Shown here: piece by piece, positions 16,605 to 25,268 of the stretch
Numbering within the stretch: position 1 is the first letter of the stretch
Layout of the letters: the number at the start of each line of letters is the position of its first letter
DNA from: RBG-13-51-18 sp963739395
GTDB taxonomy: Bacteria; Chloroflexota; Dehalococcoidia; Dehalococcoidales; RBG-16-60-22
Reading direction: 5' to 3'
DNA: 64,000 bases
Assembly: GCA_963739395.1 (NCBI GenBank)
Contig: CAVUAE010000001.1
Location: forward strand, 806,001-870,000
Notes under the pieces: model-generated
The model's input: only the letters and a program-made list of their open reading frames with translations
The model's database searches: none
Told to the model about the DNA's origin: nothing
Position numbers and translations under genes: made by a program

Positions 16605-17378
16605 ATGAAAATATTAGTGACTAATGATGACGGTATTCAAGCCGAGGGACTATGGACGCTGGTGCGGGAGCTAAAGAAAGTGGCGGAAGTGACAGTTGTA
16701 GCTCCCGATGGCGAGAGAAGCGCTATCGGCACGGCCGTGACTTTGTTCCAACCGCTCCATGCCAGCGAATTTTGCGCGCCGGAGGACGGCGTAAAAGCTT
16801 ACGCCATTGACGGGTCGCCATCCGACTGTGTTATCCTTGCGCTTGGTAAATTAATTAATAATATAGATATGGTAGTCTCCGGCATCAATCCCAACCTTAA
16901 TCTAGGAGAAGATGTGTATATCTCCGGTACCGTTGGTGCTGCTATGCAGGGATACTTTAGAGGGCTGTCGGCCATAGCTGTTTCCGCCCCGCTAGAGAGT
17001 CAAATCGGTCTTAAGGTTGCCGCACGGATAACCGCCAAATTGGCGCAGAAAATAGCCGAGAATAATCCTGTTAGAATCCTCCTCAATATTAACGTGCCGG
17101 ACCTGCCGCTGGATGAAGTCCACGGCATTAGCATTACACGATTAGCTCGCTCCAGCCACATCAACTCCGTAACGGAAGATAACAGCGTCCAGCATAAACA
17201 ATATCGCTTGGTGCGAGAAAGAGTGGCGGAGTCCGGCAGCAACGGCACGGACATCCAGGCTATCGTGCAGGGCAACATTTCAATCACCCCCATTTACACC
17301 AGTCTACTGGATAAACCGCCTTTACAACTGCTGAAAAAACTAAGAACCCAACTTGCGCATGAGCTAAAGAAGGAATAA
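16605..17378 (+). CDS. surE: 5'-nucleotidase SurE
   Basis: 257 residues from the ATG at 16605 (MKILVTNDDGIQAEG). The longer frame from 16578 adds non-family residues. Conserved metal-site motifs are TNDDG, PDGERSAIG, and SGINPNLNLGED followed by SGTVGAAMQG. SurE hydrolyses 5'- and 3'-nucleoside monophosphates and short polyphosphate. Its TAA overlaps the ATG of acpS by one base, so the two are coupled. Confidence 0.96.
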   Translation: MKILVTNDDGIQAEGLWTLVRELKKVAEVTVVAPDGERSAIGTAVTLFQPLHASEFCAPEDGVKAYAIDGSPSDCVILALGKLINNIDMVVSGINPNLNLGEDVYISGTVGAAMQGYFRGLSAIAVSAPLESQIGLKVAARITAKLAQKIAENNPVRILLNINVPDLPLDEVHGISITRLARSSHINSVTEDNSVQHKQYRLVRERVAESGSNGTDIQAIVQGNISITPIYTSLLDKPPLQLLKKLRTQLAHELKKE

Positions 17379-17743
17379 TGCAGCACCATATCGGCACGGA
17401 CATTATCGAAATAAAACGTATCCGCCAAGCTATCGAACGCTACGGCGACCGTTTCTTGAACCGCGTCTATACCAAAGATGAACTGAATATTTATGGTCAC
17501 CACGCACATTCATTAGCGGCTAGTTTCGCCAGTAAAGAGGCGGTGATGAAGTTACTGGGGACGGGGAATAAAGGAGTGGGGTGGCGAGAGATTGAGACCC
17601 TTTATCATGATAGCGGTAAGCCGTTGATAAGACTCAACGGGCGGGCAAAGAAACAAGCGGAAAAATTAGGTATAAAAGAAATCGACGTCAGCCTATCACA
17701 TTCACGCGATAACGCTATCGCCACGGCCATCGGGGCAACTTAA
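17378..17743 (+). CDS. acpS: Holo-[acyl-carrier-protein] synthase
   Basis: 121 residues, the standard AcpS length. The Mg-binding Asp lies in HIGTDIIEIKRI, FASKEAVMKLLG holds the second acidic ligand, and VSLSHSRDNAIATAI closes the fold. The enzyme moves phosphopantetheine from CoA to the ACP serine; an acpP gene is at 63385-63639. The ATG overlaps the surE stop. The 3' end overlaps the convergent amidohydrolase gene by four bases. Confidence 0.95.
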   Translation: MQHHIGTDIIEIKRIRQAIERYGDRFLNRVYTKDELNIYGHHAHSLAASFASKEAVMKLLGTGNKGVGWREIETLYHDSGKPLIRLNGRAKKQAEKLGIKEIDVSLSHSRDNAIATAIGAT

Positions 17744-19269
17744 CCCTCCCAGACTACCTCCCCACCAATCATCGTCATTTCGACTTTGATGTCTTTTATT
17801 TTTTCGGGGGGTAAACGGGTGGGGTCATCGCTTAAGACAACGATATCCGCCAGTTTACCTGAGGCAATAGAGCCTTTAGTTTTCTCCTCGAAAGAAGAGT
17901 AAGCGGAATTTACGGTATAAAGTGCCAACGCTTGTTCCGCGGTAATACACTCCTCTGGTAAAAGCACCTGACCAGATTCGGCTTGACGCATAACCGCCGC
18001 ATAAATACCCGTAAGAGGATTAATCGGCACGACCGGGGCATCTGAGCTGCCGGCAACGACCACGCCCTTTTCCAGCGGCGACTTAATTCTATAAAGCCAA
18101 GGCAGCTGACTTTCCGCGACCGTCGCCAAGTAACGCTCGCCGCTGTAATAGATAAAGGAAGGCTGGGTAACAATCACCAGTCCCAGCTTTTTTATTCTCT
18201 CCAATAAGTGTGGTGGACATTCCGAGCAGTGTTCGATGCGGTGACGTCTTCCTGTTACCGGTGAATGTTTGTTAGCATATTCTAAGGCAGTGACGGCAGC
18301 AGCTACCATATTCTCGGCGACGGTATGGAAAGCGAGTTGAAATCCAGCCTTATGACAGGCAAGGGCTAATTCATTTAATTCAGATTGGTACGACTCGACA
18401 TCTAACATCACCTTCACCGCCCCAAGCTGCATCAGGTTATCGCCGGAGCCGGTTATTAATCCCCTATTTTTAAATTCCTGCCAGTAGGATGCACCCGCCA
18501 TCATCGTGACACGACTAAGCAAGTCTCCATTTAGTTTAAATTCACAAATCGTCTCCCATCGTTGAATATCGTTGCTGACGGTCGCTTCCTGGAAAGAGGT
18601 GATACCATGCGAGAGGAAATATTCATCTGCCTTAGCGACGCCTTCATCCATCTCATCCTCCGTTAATGGCGGCATAACCTGACTGCGTATGTAGCCAAGC
18701 ATATTAATCAAAACACCGTTAGGCTCGCCAGTAGCAAGGTCTCGCTCGATGCGGGCGCCGGGCAACTCCGGCGTATCTTTCGTAATGCCCGCTAGCTTCA
18801 GTGCCAGTGAGTTAAGCACGCAGGCATGGAGGGAGCGATGGCTTAAGATTACCGGGTGGTTGGGGGCAACCTCATCCAAATCCCAGCGGGTGGGACAGCG
18901 TTTGCCCTCGAGATAAAACTCATTATAGTTCGTGCCGCTTATCCAAGTACCGGGCGGGGTGGCTAACGCTTTTTTACGTACGGCTTCCTTAATGTCGGCA
19001 ACAGAACGGACTTTATCCGGCGAGAGGTTGATACTCATCAATTTTCTGATGAGGGAAAAGAGGTGGAGGTGGGTATCGTTAAAGCCGGGGACTACGGTTT
19101 TTCCCGCGCAGTCGATAACCTTCGTGAAACGACCGGTCAACCTCTCGGCTTCACTATTACTGCCGACGAAAAAGATAGAGTCGTCGGAGATGGCTACAAG
19201 CTCGGCTCTCGGCTTGGTGGCGTCCATCGTAATGACGTTGGCGTTTTTAAGAATGATAGTAGTTGCCAT
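17740..19269 (-). CDS. YtcJ-like metal-dependent amidohydrolase
   Basis: 509 residues of the amidohydrolase 3 family. An N-terminal beta sandwich carries the tag ITMDATKPRAELVAI. The HxH metal pair is NDTHLHL near residue 65, with later family motifs RRHRIEHCSE and SSDAPVVPINPL. No secretion signal is seen. YtcJ-type enzymes hydrolyse cyclic or N-acyl amides, and the substrate cannot be assigned. The gene is monocistronic, convergent with acpS and divergent from nadE. Confidence 0.88.
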   Translation of the reverse strand: MATTIILKNANVITMDATKPRAELVAISDDSIFFVGSNSEAERLTGRFTKVIDCAGKTVVPGFNDTHLHLFSLIRKLMSINLSPDKVRSVADIKEAVRKKALATPPGTWISGTNYNEFYLEGKRCPTRWDLDEVAPNHPVILSHRSLHACVLNSLALKLAGITKDTPELPGARIERDLATGEPNGVLINMLGYIRSQVMPPLTEDEMDEGVAKADEYFLSHGITSFQEATVSNDIQRWETICEFKLNGDLLSRVTMMAGASYWQEFKNRGLITGSGDNLMQLGAVKVMLDVESYQSELNELALACHKAGFQLAFHTVAENMVAAAVTALEYANKHSPVTGRRHRIEHCSECPPHLLERIKKLGLVIVTQPSFIYYSGERYLATVAESQLPWLYRIKSPLEKGVVVAGSSDAPVVPINPLTGIYAAVMRQAESGQVLLPEECITAEQALALYTVNSAYSSFEEKTKGSIASGKLADIVVLSDDPTRLPPEKIKDIKVEMTMIGGEVVWEG

Positions 19270-19343
19270 TGTATTAAGACTCGCGACAATATAAACTATA
19301 AATAAGTATACTACGGAAGCATTGCGTGGGAAAAAGGAGCGTC

Positions 19344-20075
19344 ATGGACGCGGAGTTGCTGGCGAAAAGACTATCCGACTGGATTAAAGAAAAGGTAAGT
19401 GACGCAAGTTGTAAAGGTACGGTGCTGGGGATGAGCGGCGGCGTCGATTCTTCGGTAGTAGCAGTACTCTGCATTAAGGCTTTTCCTAAAAATACAATTG
19501 GATTATTAATGCCATGCCACAGCATCGCGAAAGATAAAGAACATGCGGAAATGGTGGCTAAAAAATTCTCCATCCCGACGAAAACCGTCGTCCTCGATGA
19601 TATTTATGACGCCTATTTGAAAGTTTTACCGGATTTTAAACCCGACGCCTCCCTCACCCGTTTAGCGCAAGCCAATCTTAAAGCCAGGTTGAGGATGACA
19701 ACGCTCTATTACACCGCTAATCAAGTTAAGTATTTAGTTGTCGGCTCGGGCAACCGCAGCGAGCTAACCGTTGGCTATTTCACCAAGCACGGCGATAGCG
19801 GCGTGGACATCTTGCCGCTTGGTAACCTGGTAAAAAAAGAAGTGCGGGAACTGGCGCGGTTTTTAAATATACCGCAGGAAATTATTGATAAACCACCTTC
19901 GGCAGGACTATGGGCGGGGCAAACGGACGAGGGGGAAATGGGCTTTACCTACGAAGCGTTGGATAATTATATCCTGACCGGCAAAGCGACGGAAGAGTTG
20001 AAAAAACGCATCGAGGCAATGCATGCCGCCAGCGCGCATAAATGCACCACCCCGCCGATACCAGATTTTAAATAA
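19344..20075 (+). CDS. nadE: NH3-dependent NAD+ synthetase
   Basis: 243 residues from the ATG at 19344, which has AAAAAGGAG six bases upstream. A frame start at 19326 is less likely. It has the ATP-pyrophosphatase loop SGGVDSS, GSGNRSELTVGYFTKHGD, and KPPSAGLWAGQTDEGEMG. It amidates nicotinic acid adenine dinucleotide to NAD+. There is no glutaminase domain, so it should use ammonia or an external donor. Confidence 0.96.
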   Translation: MDAELLAKRLSDWIKEKVSDASCKGTVLGMSGGVDSSVVAVLCIKAFPKNTIGLLMPCHSIAKDKEHAEMVAKKFSIPTKTVVLDDIYDAYLKVLPDFKPDASLTRLAQANLKARLRMTTLYYTANQVKYLVVGSGNRSELTVGYFTKHGDSGVDILPLGNLVKKEVRELARFLNIPQEIIDKPPSAGLWAGQTDEGEMGFTYEALDNYILTGKATEELKKRIEAMHAASAHKCTTPPIPDFK

Positions 20076-20091
20076 CAATTTTATGCTTCGT

Positions 20092-20121
20092 TTGACACTT
20101 CCTGCCCAAAAACGGTAATCT
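20092..20121 (+). promoter_or_regulatory. Candidate promoter of the thiolase operon
   Basis: A perfect TTGACA (20092-20097), an 18-base spacer and TAATCT (20116-20121) lie upstream of the thiolase ATG at 20153, which has GAGGAGG as RBS. Confidence 0.5.
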
Positions 20122-20152
20122 GAAATTATCCCAACATTCAGAGGAGGACGGC

Positions 20153-21340
20153 ATGAACAAGGTAGCTGTGGTAGGCGTTGGCGAAACGAAGTTCAGCGGA
20201 CCCCAGACTAAAACGGAGGTTGAACTTTTCGCCGAAGCCGCGACAGAAGCGATAGCCGAATCTAATCTTAAGCCGCAGGATATCAAGGCTTTATTTATCG
20301 GTAATGCTTTAGGCGATATCGAGGAGGGGCAGGGCATGATAGCGGCTTATGCGGCGGAGAACATCGGCTGCCTCTACGCACCCGCCAACCGCTACGAGGG
20401 CGCCTGCGCTTCCGCCAGCATGGCTGTCCGAGACGCCTTCATGTGGGTAGCTTCCGGCTATTATGATATCGTCCTGGCGGGAGGAGTGGAAAGGGCAGCC
20501 ACGATGGGTACGGGCTTAGCGACGCGCACCTTCGCTATGTTCAGCGACGCCCGCTACGAATATCCCTCTGGTGTGACCTTCCCGGCGGTTTTCGCTATGT
20601 TGACTCATCTCTATGCTGATACTTATAAAATCCCCCTCCAAAAACTCCGTGAACAGATGGCGAAGGTAACGATACAGTCCTATAAACACGGCGCTATTAA
20701 TCCTAAAGCGCAGTTCTTCGGTAAGAACGCCGATATGACCGTAGAAAAAGTCCTCGGCAGCTTTGTGGTCTGTACACCGCTTACTTTACATGATTGTTGT
20801 CCCTTCTCCGACGGTGCGGCTGCCGTGGTGCTTGCCTCGGAAAAGGTCGCCAAAAAACTCACCAAAAAACCAGTCTATATCACCGGCATCGGGCAGGCAT
20901 CTAATGGCCCGCTTATCAACCAGAAGGACTACTTGCCCAGAATTAGAGCGAGGGAATTGTCCTCACAACAAGCCTACAAAATGGCGGGCTTATCGCCTGA
21001 AGATATTGACCTGTGTGAGCTGCATGACTGTTTCAGCATCGCCAGTTTGATAGCCACGGAGAGCCTTGGATTTTTTGAATATGGCAAAGCCGGCGAAGCC
21101 TGGGAAAAAGGGGAGGCGGATATCGGGGGCAAGGTAGCTATCAATCCCTCCGGTGGACTCAAAGCCAAGGGACACCCGATTGGAGCCACCGGGGCGGGAC
21201 AGGTCTATGAAATCGTTAAGCAGCTACGGGGCGAGGTGGAGTCAGAACGGCATGTTCTTAACGCGAAAATCGGCATGACAGACACACTAGGCGGGGACGG
21301 CGGCACGCTGGTGAATATGATTCTGGAAAGGGGCTGGTAA
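20153..21340 (+). CDS. Thiolase-family acyltransferase (SCP-x/acetoacetyl-CoA thiolase type)
   Basis: 395 residues with a thiolase fold. The nucleophile Cys lies in EGACASASMA near residue 84, LCELHDCFS holds the His site, and the C-terminal GGLKAKGHPIGATGAGQ is canonical. The family forms or cleaves beta-ketoacyl-CoA. The next gene, one base away, encodes a DUF35 zinc-ribbon/OB protein. Such pairs act together in steroid-side-chain thiolases and in archaeal HMG-CoA or acetoacetyl-CoA synthesis. The real substrate is not evident. Confidence 0.9.
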   Translation: MNKVAVVGVGETKFSGPQTKTEVELFAEAATEAIAESNLKPQDIKALFIGNALGDIEEGQGMIAAYAAENIGCLYAPANRYEGACASASMAVRDAFMWVASGYYDIVLAGGVERAATMGTGLATRTFAMFSDARYEYPSGVTFPAVFAMLTHLYADTYKIPLQKLREQMAKVTIQSYKHGAINPKAQFFGKNADMTVEKVLGSFVVCTPLTLHDCCPFSDGAAAVVLASEKVAKKLTKKPVYITGIGQASNGPLINQKDYLPRIRARELSSQQAYKMAGLSPEDIDLCELHDCFSIASLIATESLGFFEYGKAGEAWEKGEADIGGKVAINPSGGLKAKGHPIGATGAGQVYEIVKQLRGEVESERHVLNAKIGMTDTLGGDGGTLVNMILERGW

Positions 21341-21341
21341 A

Positions 21342-21752
21342 ATGGAACAGAAACTCTATTTTAAAGAATATAATGAAGCCCTGAAACAGAACAAATTACT
21401 AGGCTTAAAATGCCGCGCTTGTGGGGCATTAACAATACCGCCCAAGATGGCTTGCCGACAATGCGGTAGTCTGGACATGGACATCACCGAATTAAAAACC
21501 AACGGCAAAATCAAAACGTTCACAACGATATTTGTTGGGGCGGAAGGACGTGAAAGCGAAGTGCCCTATATCCTCGTTATCGTGGAGTTAGAAGAGGGAC
21601 CCTGGATAATGGGCAATCTGGAAGGCACCGACCCCAAGACAGCCACGATGGAACTAATTGGCAAAAAGGTGAAGATGGGCAATAAAGTCTTCGCCGGTGA
21701 TAAATATTCCGCCGGTGAAAGCGCCAGACCTGTCTTCAGTCTATTGAATTAA
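21342..21752 (+). CDS. DUF35 zinc-ribbon/OB-fold protein, thiolase partner
   Basis: 136 residues. The N-terminal helix is YFKEYNEALKQNKLLGLKC, followed by a rubredoxin-like zinc ribbon (CRACG then CRQCGS) and a C-terminal OB fold. DUF35/ChsH2-like proteins bind thiolases or hydratases and channel acyl-CoA. It starts one base after the thiolase stop, strongly implying a complex with it. No catalytic residues are known for this family. Confidence 0.9.
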   Translation: MEQKLYFKEYNEALKQNKLLGLKCRACGALTIPPKMACRQCGSLDMDITELKTNGKIKTFTTIFVGAEGRESEVPYILVIVELEEGPWIMGNLEGTDPKTATMELIGKKVKMGNKVFAGDKYSAGESARPVFSLLN

Positions 21753-21757
21753 CCGAC

Positions 21758-22516
21758 ATGAAAGAAAAATATAACCGACATTTAAGATTAAAATCCGTCA
21801 CCAATTTCCGTGACCTGGGCGGCTACCGCACGCAGCAGGGTCGTCTCATTGCCTGGCGGCGTATCTTCCGCAGTGGTGAGTTCGGTCATATCAATCGAGA
21901 AGATTATCGCCGCCTTACGGATGAAATTAAATTGGCGTCGGTCGTCGACTTAAGAAGCGATTTTGAAGTACAACACCAGGGCATAGGACTACCTGCAGAC
22001 TCAAATATTAAGTATTATAATATTTCATTTATCACTGACGGCGGCAAAAGGGAAGCGGAAGATAAGCGATATGTTCCGTTTACCAATATGGGCGAGTTTT
22101 ACCTGGAAATTGTCAGAGACAAGTTTTTCGGGGGACGTGTTGTCCAGGCGCTAGAAATCATCGCCGAAAGTAAAAACCATCCTTTGGTTTTCAACTGCGC
22201 CATCGGCAAAGACCGAACGGGTATACTGGCGGCGATGTTATTAGGCACACTCGGTGTTGCTGAAAAAGACATCATCGAAGACTATTCTTTATCCGACCAG
22301 TATATGGATGAACTCCGAAAGCAGTTTGACAAAGCCGCTGATATACCGGACGACGTCAAACGCCTGCCTGACTTTTTCTGGAGGGCTGAACCGGCGTCGA
22401 TGGCACTCTTGTTAACAACACTTCGCCAGGAATTCGGCTCGGTAGCAGATTATCTCAAGGTTATGGGTGGTGAACCGTCACTTAAAGAACGACTTGAGAA
22501 AGCACTATTAGAATAG
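21758..22516 (+). CDS. Tyrosine/dual-specificity protein phosphatase (Y_phosphatase3 family)
   Basis: 252 residues. NFRDLGGYRT near the start and the P-loop CAIGKDRTG near residue 147 fit the CX5R active site of bacterial PTP-like phosphatases. The general acid region around VVDLRSDFE is also typical. It starts five bases after the DUF35 gene and so belongs to the thiolase operon. Targets may be phosphoproteins or phosphoinositide-like lipids and cannot be told. No signal peptide. Confidence 0.85.
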   Translation: MKEKYNRHLRLKSVTNFRDLGGYRTQQGRLIAWRRIFRSGEFGHINREDYRRLTDEIKLASVVDLRSDFEVQHQGIGLPADSNIKYYNISFITDGGKREAEDKRYVPFTNMGEFYLEIVRDKFFGGRVVQALEIIAESKNHPLVFNCAIGKDRTGILAAMLLGTLGVAEKDIIEDYSLSDQYMDELRKQFDKAADIPDDVKRLPDFFWRAEPASMALLLTTLRQEFGSVADYLKVMGGEPSLKERLEKALLE

Positions 22517-22520
22517 AAAA

Positions 22521-23012
22521 CTAATCAAAAATTATCTGCATCATGTAGACATCGAGTAATTTACTGAACTTGTTCCCCACTTCCCTCATTACCCCGATAT
22601 GCTTAAAACCCAGCGACTCCGCGAGTTTAATGGAGGCATCGTTGCCTTCGGCGACTCTAATAATGGCGGTATGGAGTCCGGCTTCTTTACCCGCCTTTAA
22701 GTTAGCCTCCGCCAGCTTACGTCCCACGCCTTTACCCTGGTATCCCTCTTTAATATAAATCGATGCCTCCGCCGTATTGGCATAAGCACAACGGTCCGAC
22801 CACGCGCTCATCGACGCCCAACCAATAACTTTGTTATTCTCGACGGCCACTATAATGGGGTGTTTATTATCATGCTTGTCGAACCATTCCTTTTGCTGTA
22901 CGACGGTTTTTTCGGTGGTATCAAAAGTTGCGGAAGTATTGCGAATAGCCTCATTATAGATATCGGTAATCGCCGGCAGGTCTTTAAGCTCCGCTTTACG
23001 AATCGTCAACAT
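22521..23012 (-). CDS. GNAT N-acetyltransferase, phosphinothricin acetyltransferase-like
   Basis: 163 residues with the Pat/YwnH layout: IRKAELKDLPAITDIYNEAI at the start, the acetyl-CoA loop EGYQGKGVGRKLAE near residue 90, and ESLGFKHIGVMREVGNKF near the end. Relatives acetylate amino groups of phosphinothricin, methionine sulfoximine or similar compounds. It lies one base downstream of meaB and probably shares its transcript. Confidence 0.85.
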   Translation of the reverse strand: MLTIRKAELKDLPAITDIYNEAIRNTSATFDTTEKTVVQQKEWFDKHDNKHPIIVAVENNKVIGWASMSAWSDRCAYANTAEASIYIKEGYQGKGVGRKLAEANLKAGKEAGLHTAIIRVAEGNDASIKLAESLGFKHIGVMREVGNKFSKLLDVYMMQIIFD

Positions 23013-23013
23013 C

Positions 23014-23955
23014 TCAACTTACCTTTAAGTGGCTAAGTATTTTTTGGGCGGCGCGGCGGGGGGTGGTTTTACCTCTTTGCAGTTCATCAATCAGTTTTTC
23101 TAGTAAGTTACCGCTCTCAAGTTTATCCACCGATTCTTTCAAATGAGTCTCAACAGTCTCTAAAAGCTCCAGCTTAACTCTTTCCCTGCGGCGCTGGGTC
23201 AACAATCCATTTGATTTAAGGTATTTTTGATGTTTTAAAAGGGCATCAGCTAATTCATCCGCGCCTTTACCATTAATTGCTTCTGTTTGGATAATAAGCG
23301 GCAGCCAGTCTTTAGGGTCTTTCGACTTCATCGTTAACATATTATCGAGGTTGGTTTTCAGTCGGTCAGCGCCTTCATAATCGGCTTTATTGATAGCGAT
23401 AACATCCGCCAATTCTAAAATACCGGCTTTCATCGTCTGAATTTCATCACCGGTGTCGGGAGCCAAAACGAGGAGTGTCGTATCCGCCGCTTTCACAATA
23501 TCTAATTCCGTCTGACCCGACCCTACCGTTTCTATTAAAATAATGTCCTTCCCCATGACGTCCATGACATGAACAGCGCCAAGAGCCGCTTTGGCTAGTC
23601 CACCTACCCAACCCCGTGTCGCTAGACTGCGGATAAAAACCGCGGGGTCGGCGGCATGACGCTGCATACGAATTCTATCGCCGAGTAAAGCGCCGCCGGT
23701 GAGAGCGCTGGTAGGGTCGATGGCGATAACACCGATTCTTTTACCTTGCTTACGAAAAATATCAATTAGGCAATCCGTAAGCGTGCTTTTGCCGACGCCC
23801 GGTGCGCCGGTTATGCCGATGATATACGCCTTACCGGTATGCGGATAGATTTCTTCCAGTGCGGCAAGGGCTTCCGGCGATTCGTCTTCAATCATGGTAA
23901 TAAGGCGGGCAGCCGCGCCGACGTCTCCCTTTAATACGTCATTAGTTAAGTCCAC
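23014..23955 (-). CDS. meaB: Methylmalonyl-CoA mutase-associated GTPase MeaB
   Basis: 313-residue G3E GTPase of the MeaB/ArgK type. The Walker A motif is GITGAPGVGKST near residue 48, followed by the long MeaB-specific IAIDPTSALTGGALLGDRIRM, ETVGSGQTE and a NKAD base-recognition motif. MeaB loads and protects adenosylcobalamin in methylmalonyl-CoA mutase. The mutase itself is not in the window, but a carboxyltransferase fitting the same propionyl/methylmalonyl-CoA path is at 43640-45184. Confidence 0.95.
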   Translation of the reverse strand: MDLTNDVLKGDVGAAARLITMIEDESPEALAALEEIYPHTGKAYIIGITGAPGVGKSTLTDCLIDIFRKQGKRIGVIAIDPTSALTGGALLGDRIRMQRHAADPAVFIRSLATRGWVGGLAKAALGAVHVMDVMGKDIILIETVGSGQTELDIVKAADTTLLVLAPDTGDEIQTMKAGILELADVIAINKADYEGADRLKTNLDNMLTMKSKDPKDWLPLIIQTEAINGKGADELADALLKHQKYLKSNGLLTQRRRERVKLELLETVETHLKESVDKLESGNLLEKLIDELQRGKTTPRRAAQKILSHLKVS

Positions 23956-24057
23956 AGCAAGTAAGAGTATAGCAGACTAGTGATAAAAATCACATTATAA
24001 AGATGCCAGGTATGTTAATCATTAAATGAAGGGTATTTCATATAGAAGGAAATGACC

Positions 24058-24396
24058 GTGAATTTGTGGTTGAGGCGAATTTCCAGCATTAGCTCGTGGT
24101 TGCTCTTAGCCAGTGTAGCTGTTTTATTACTTTCCGGCTGGGGCATTACCCAGACCGATGTTATATACAACATCTCCTTCGGGTTAATTGACCGGCGTCT
24201 GGCGGACTCAATCCACCGGGCAAGCGTCTTGCCTCTGGCATTTTTCTTTTTGCTGCACGTGCTGATAAACATCAGGTTGAAAATATCCAGCCAACGCCGT
24301 TTTTTCACGTGGCTAACAAACGGCTTTTTCATAGCCATCGGCGGTTGCATTATGGCATTAGTGATTTATATGGAATATTTTCGGGTGGGAGGATAA
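24058..24396 (+). CDS. Small cytochrome b-like membrane protein, partner of a molybdopterin oxidoreductase
   Basis: About 112 residues with three hydrophobic segments (near residues 10-35, 60-80 and 92-108) and His residues in SIHRAS and LLHVLI that could bind heme, as in DUF4405 or YedZ-like proteins. The GTG at 24058 has AGAAGGA at good spacing, while the ATG at 24052 is only one base from it, so GTG is preferred. It abuts the next gene, a sulfite-oxidase-fold lipoprotein, with no gap. A YedZ-like electron-delivery role is inferred. Confidence 0.65.
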   Translation: MNLWLRRISSISSWLLLASVAVLLLSGWGITQTDVIYNISFGLIDRRLADSIHRASVLPLAFFFLLHVLINIRLKISSQRRFFTWLTNGFFIAIGGCIMALVIYMEYFRVGG

Positions 24397-25071
24397 ATGA
24401 AAAACAAACTACTTATAATAATAACAATAACAGTCTTAATATTCCCTGTAGTCCTGGCGGCTTGTACCAATACTACCCCTATTACTACCCCAAACAGTGA
24501 AATCGAGGCTACGGAATATATGGGACATCAATTAACGCCCATCAGCCAGCAGAATAATAACGCTCTCAAAGGCACCCAACACATTGATAAATCAACCTAT
24601 ACGCTTACGGTCGACGGCTTAGTCGAGCACCCTTTAAGTTTAAGCTATGCCGACCTACAGGCTTATCCCCAGATATCACAATTCATGGATCTGGACTGTG
24701 TAGAGGGCTGGAGTTTTAGCGCCAAATGGACCGGCCCCGCGCTTAGCGCTATTTTTGCTGATGCCGGCGTAAAACCAGAAGCCAAAATCGCCATCTTCTA
24801 CACTGCCGACGTCCCGGAAGGCTATAGCTCGTTGGATTTGGACTATATTCTGAAAAATAATATCATCATTGCCTTAAAGGATAATGACATTACGCTACCT
24901 CCGGAGCGAGGCTTTCCCTTCCAGGTTGTCGCCATGAGTAAGTTCGGTTACAAATGGGCGAAGTGGGTCACCCGCATCGAGCTGTCGGCTAATACCAGTT
25001 TCCGAGGCTTTTGGGAAGGCTATGGCTACAATAACAACGCCGATGTCGGCGGTCCAGCCTACGAACCATGA
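24397..25071 (+). CDS. Molybdopterin-dependent oxidoreductase, sulfite oxidase fold, lipoprotein
   Basis: 224 residues. An N-terminal hydrophobic stretch ends in LAAC, a lipobox, predicting a membrane-anchored extracytoplasmic protein. The fold of the sulfite oxidase/YedY (MsrP) superfamily is recognised from YTLTVDGLVEHPLSLSY, the Mo-ligand Cys in DLDCVEGWSF, and SKFGYKWAKWVTRIEL. The immediately upstream membrane protein may supply electrons. Substrate unknown; a role in repair of oxidised methionine or reduction of S/N-oxides is possible. A second family member is at 42856-43458. Confidence 0.82.
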   Translation: MKNKLLIIITITVLIFPVVLAACTNTTPITTPNSEIEATEYMGHQLTPISQQNNNALKGTQHIDKSTYTLTVDGLVEHPLSLSYADLQAYPQISQFMDLDCVEGWSFSAKWTGPALSAIFADAGVKPEAKIAIFYTADVPEGYSSLDLDYILKNNIIIALKDNDITLPPERGFPFQVVAMSKFGYKWAKWVTRIELSANTSFRGFWEGYGYNNNADVGGPAYEP

Positions 25072-25268
25072 CGATAGCGGCAGCAATGTCCATAGTATCT
25101 AAAAGTATATCAGATAAAGAAAAGAATTGTATTTGGAGGTTTATATAAATTTCTTAGGAAATAAGAATAAAGAAAACGTACTTTAATAAATACTATGATT
25201 ATGGTACTATTAATACCCAAGATTATGGTGACTTGTATAGTAAATTAAGAGAATGGGATGATGACACC

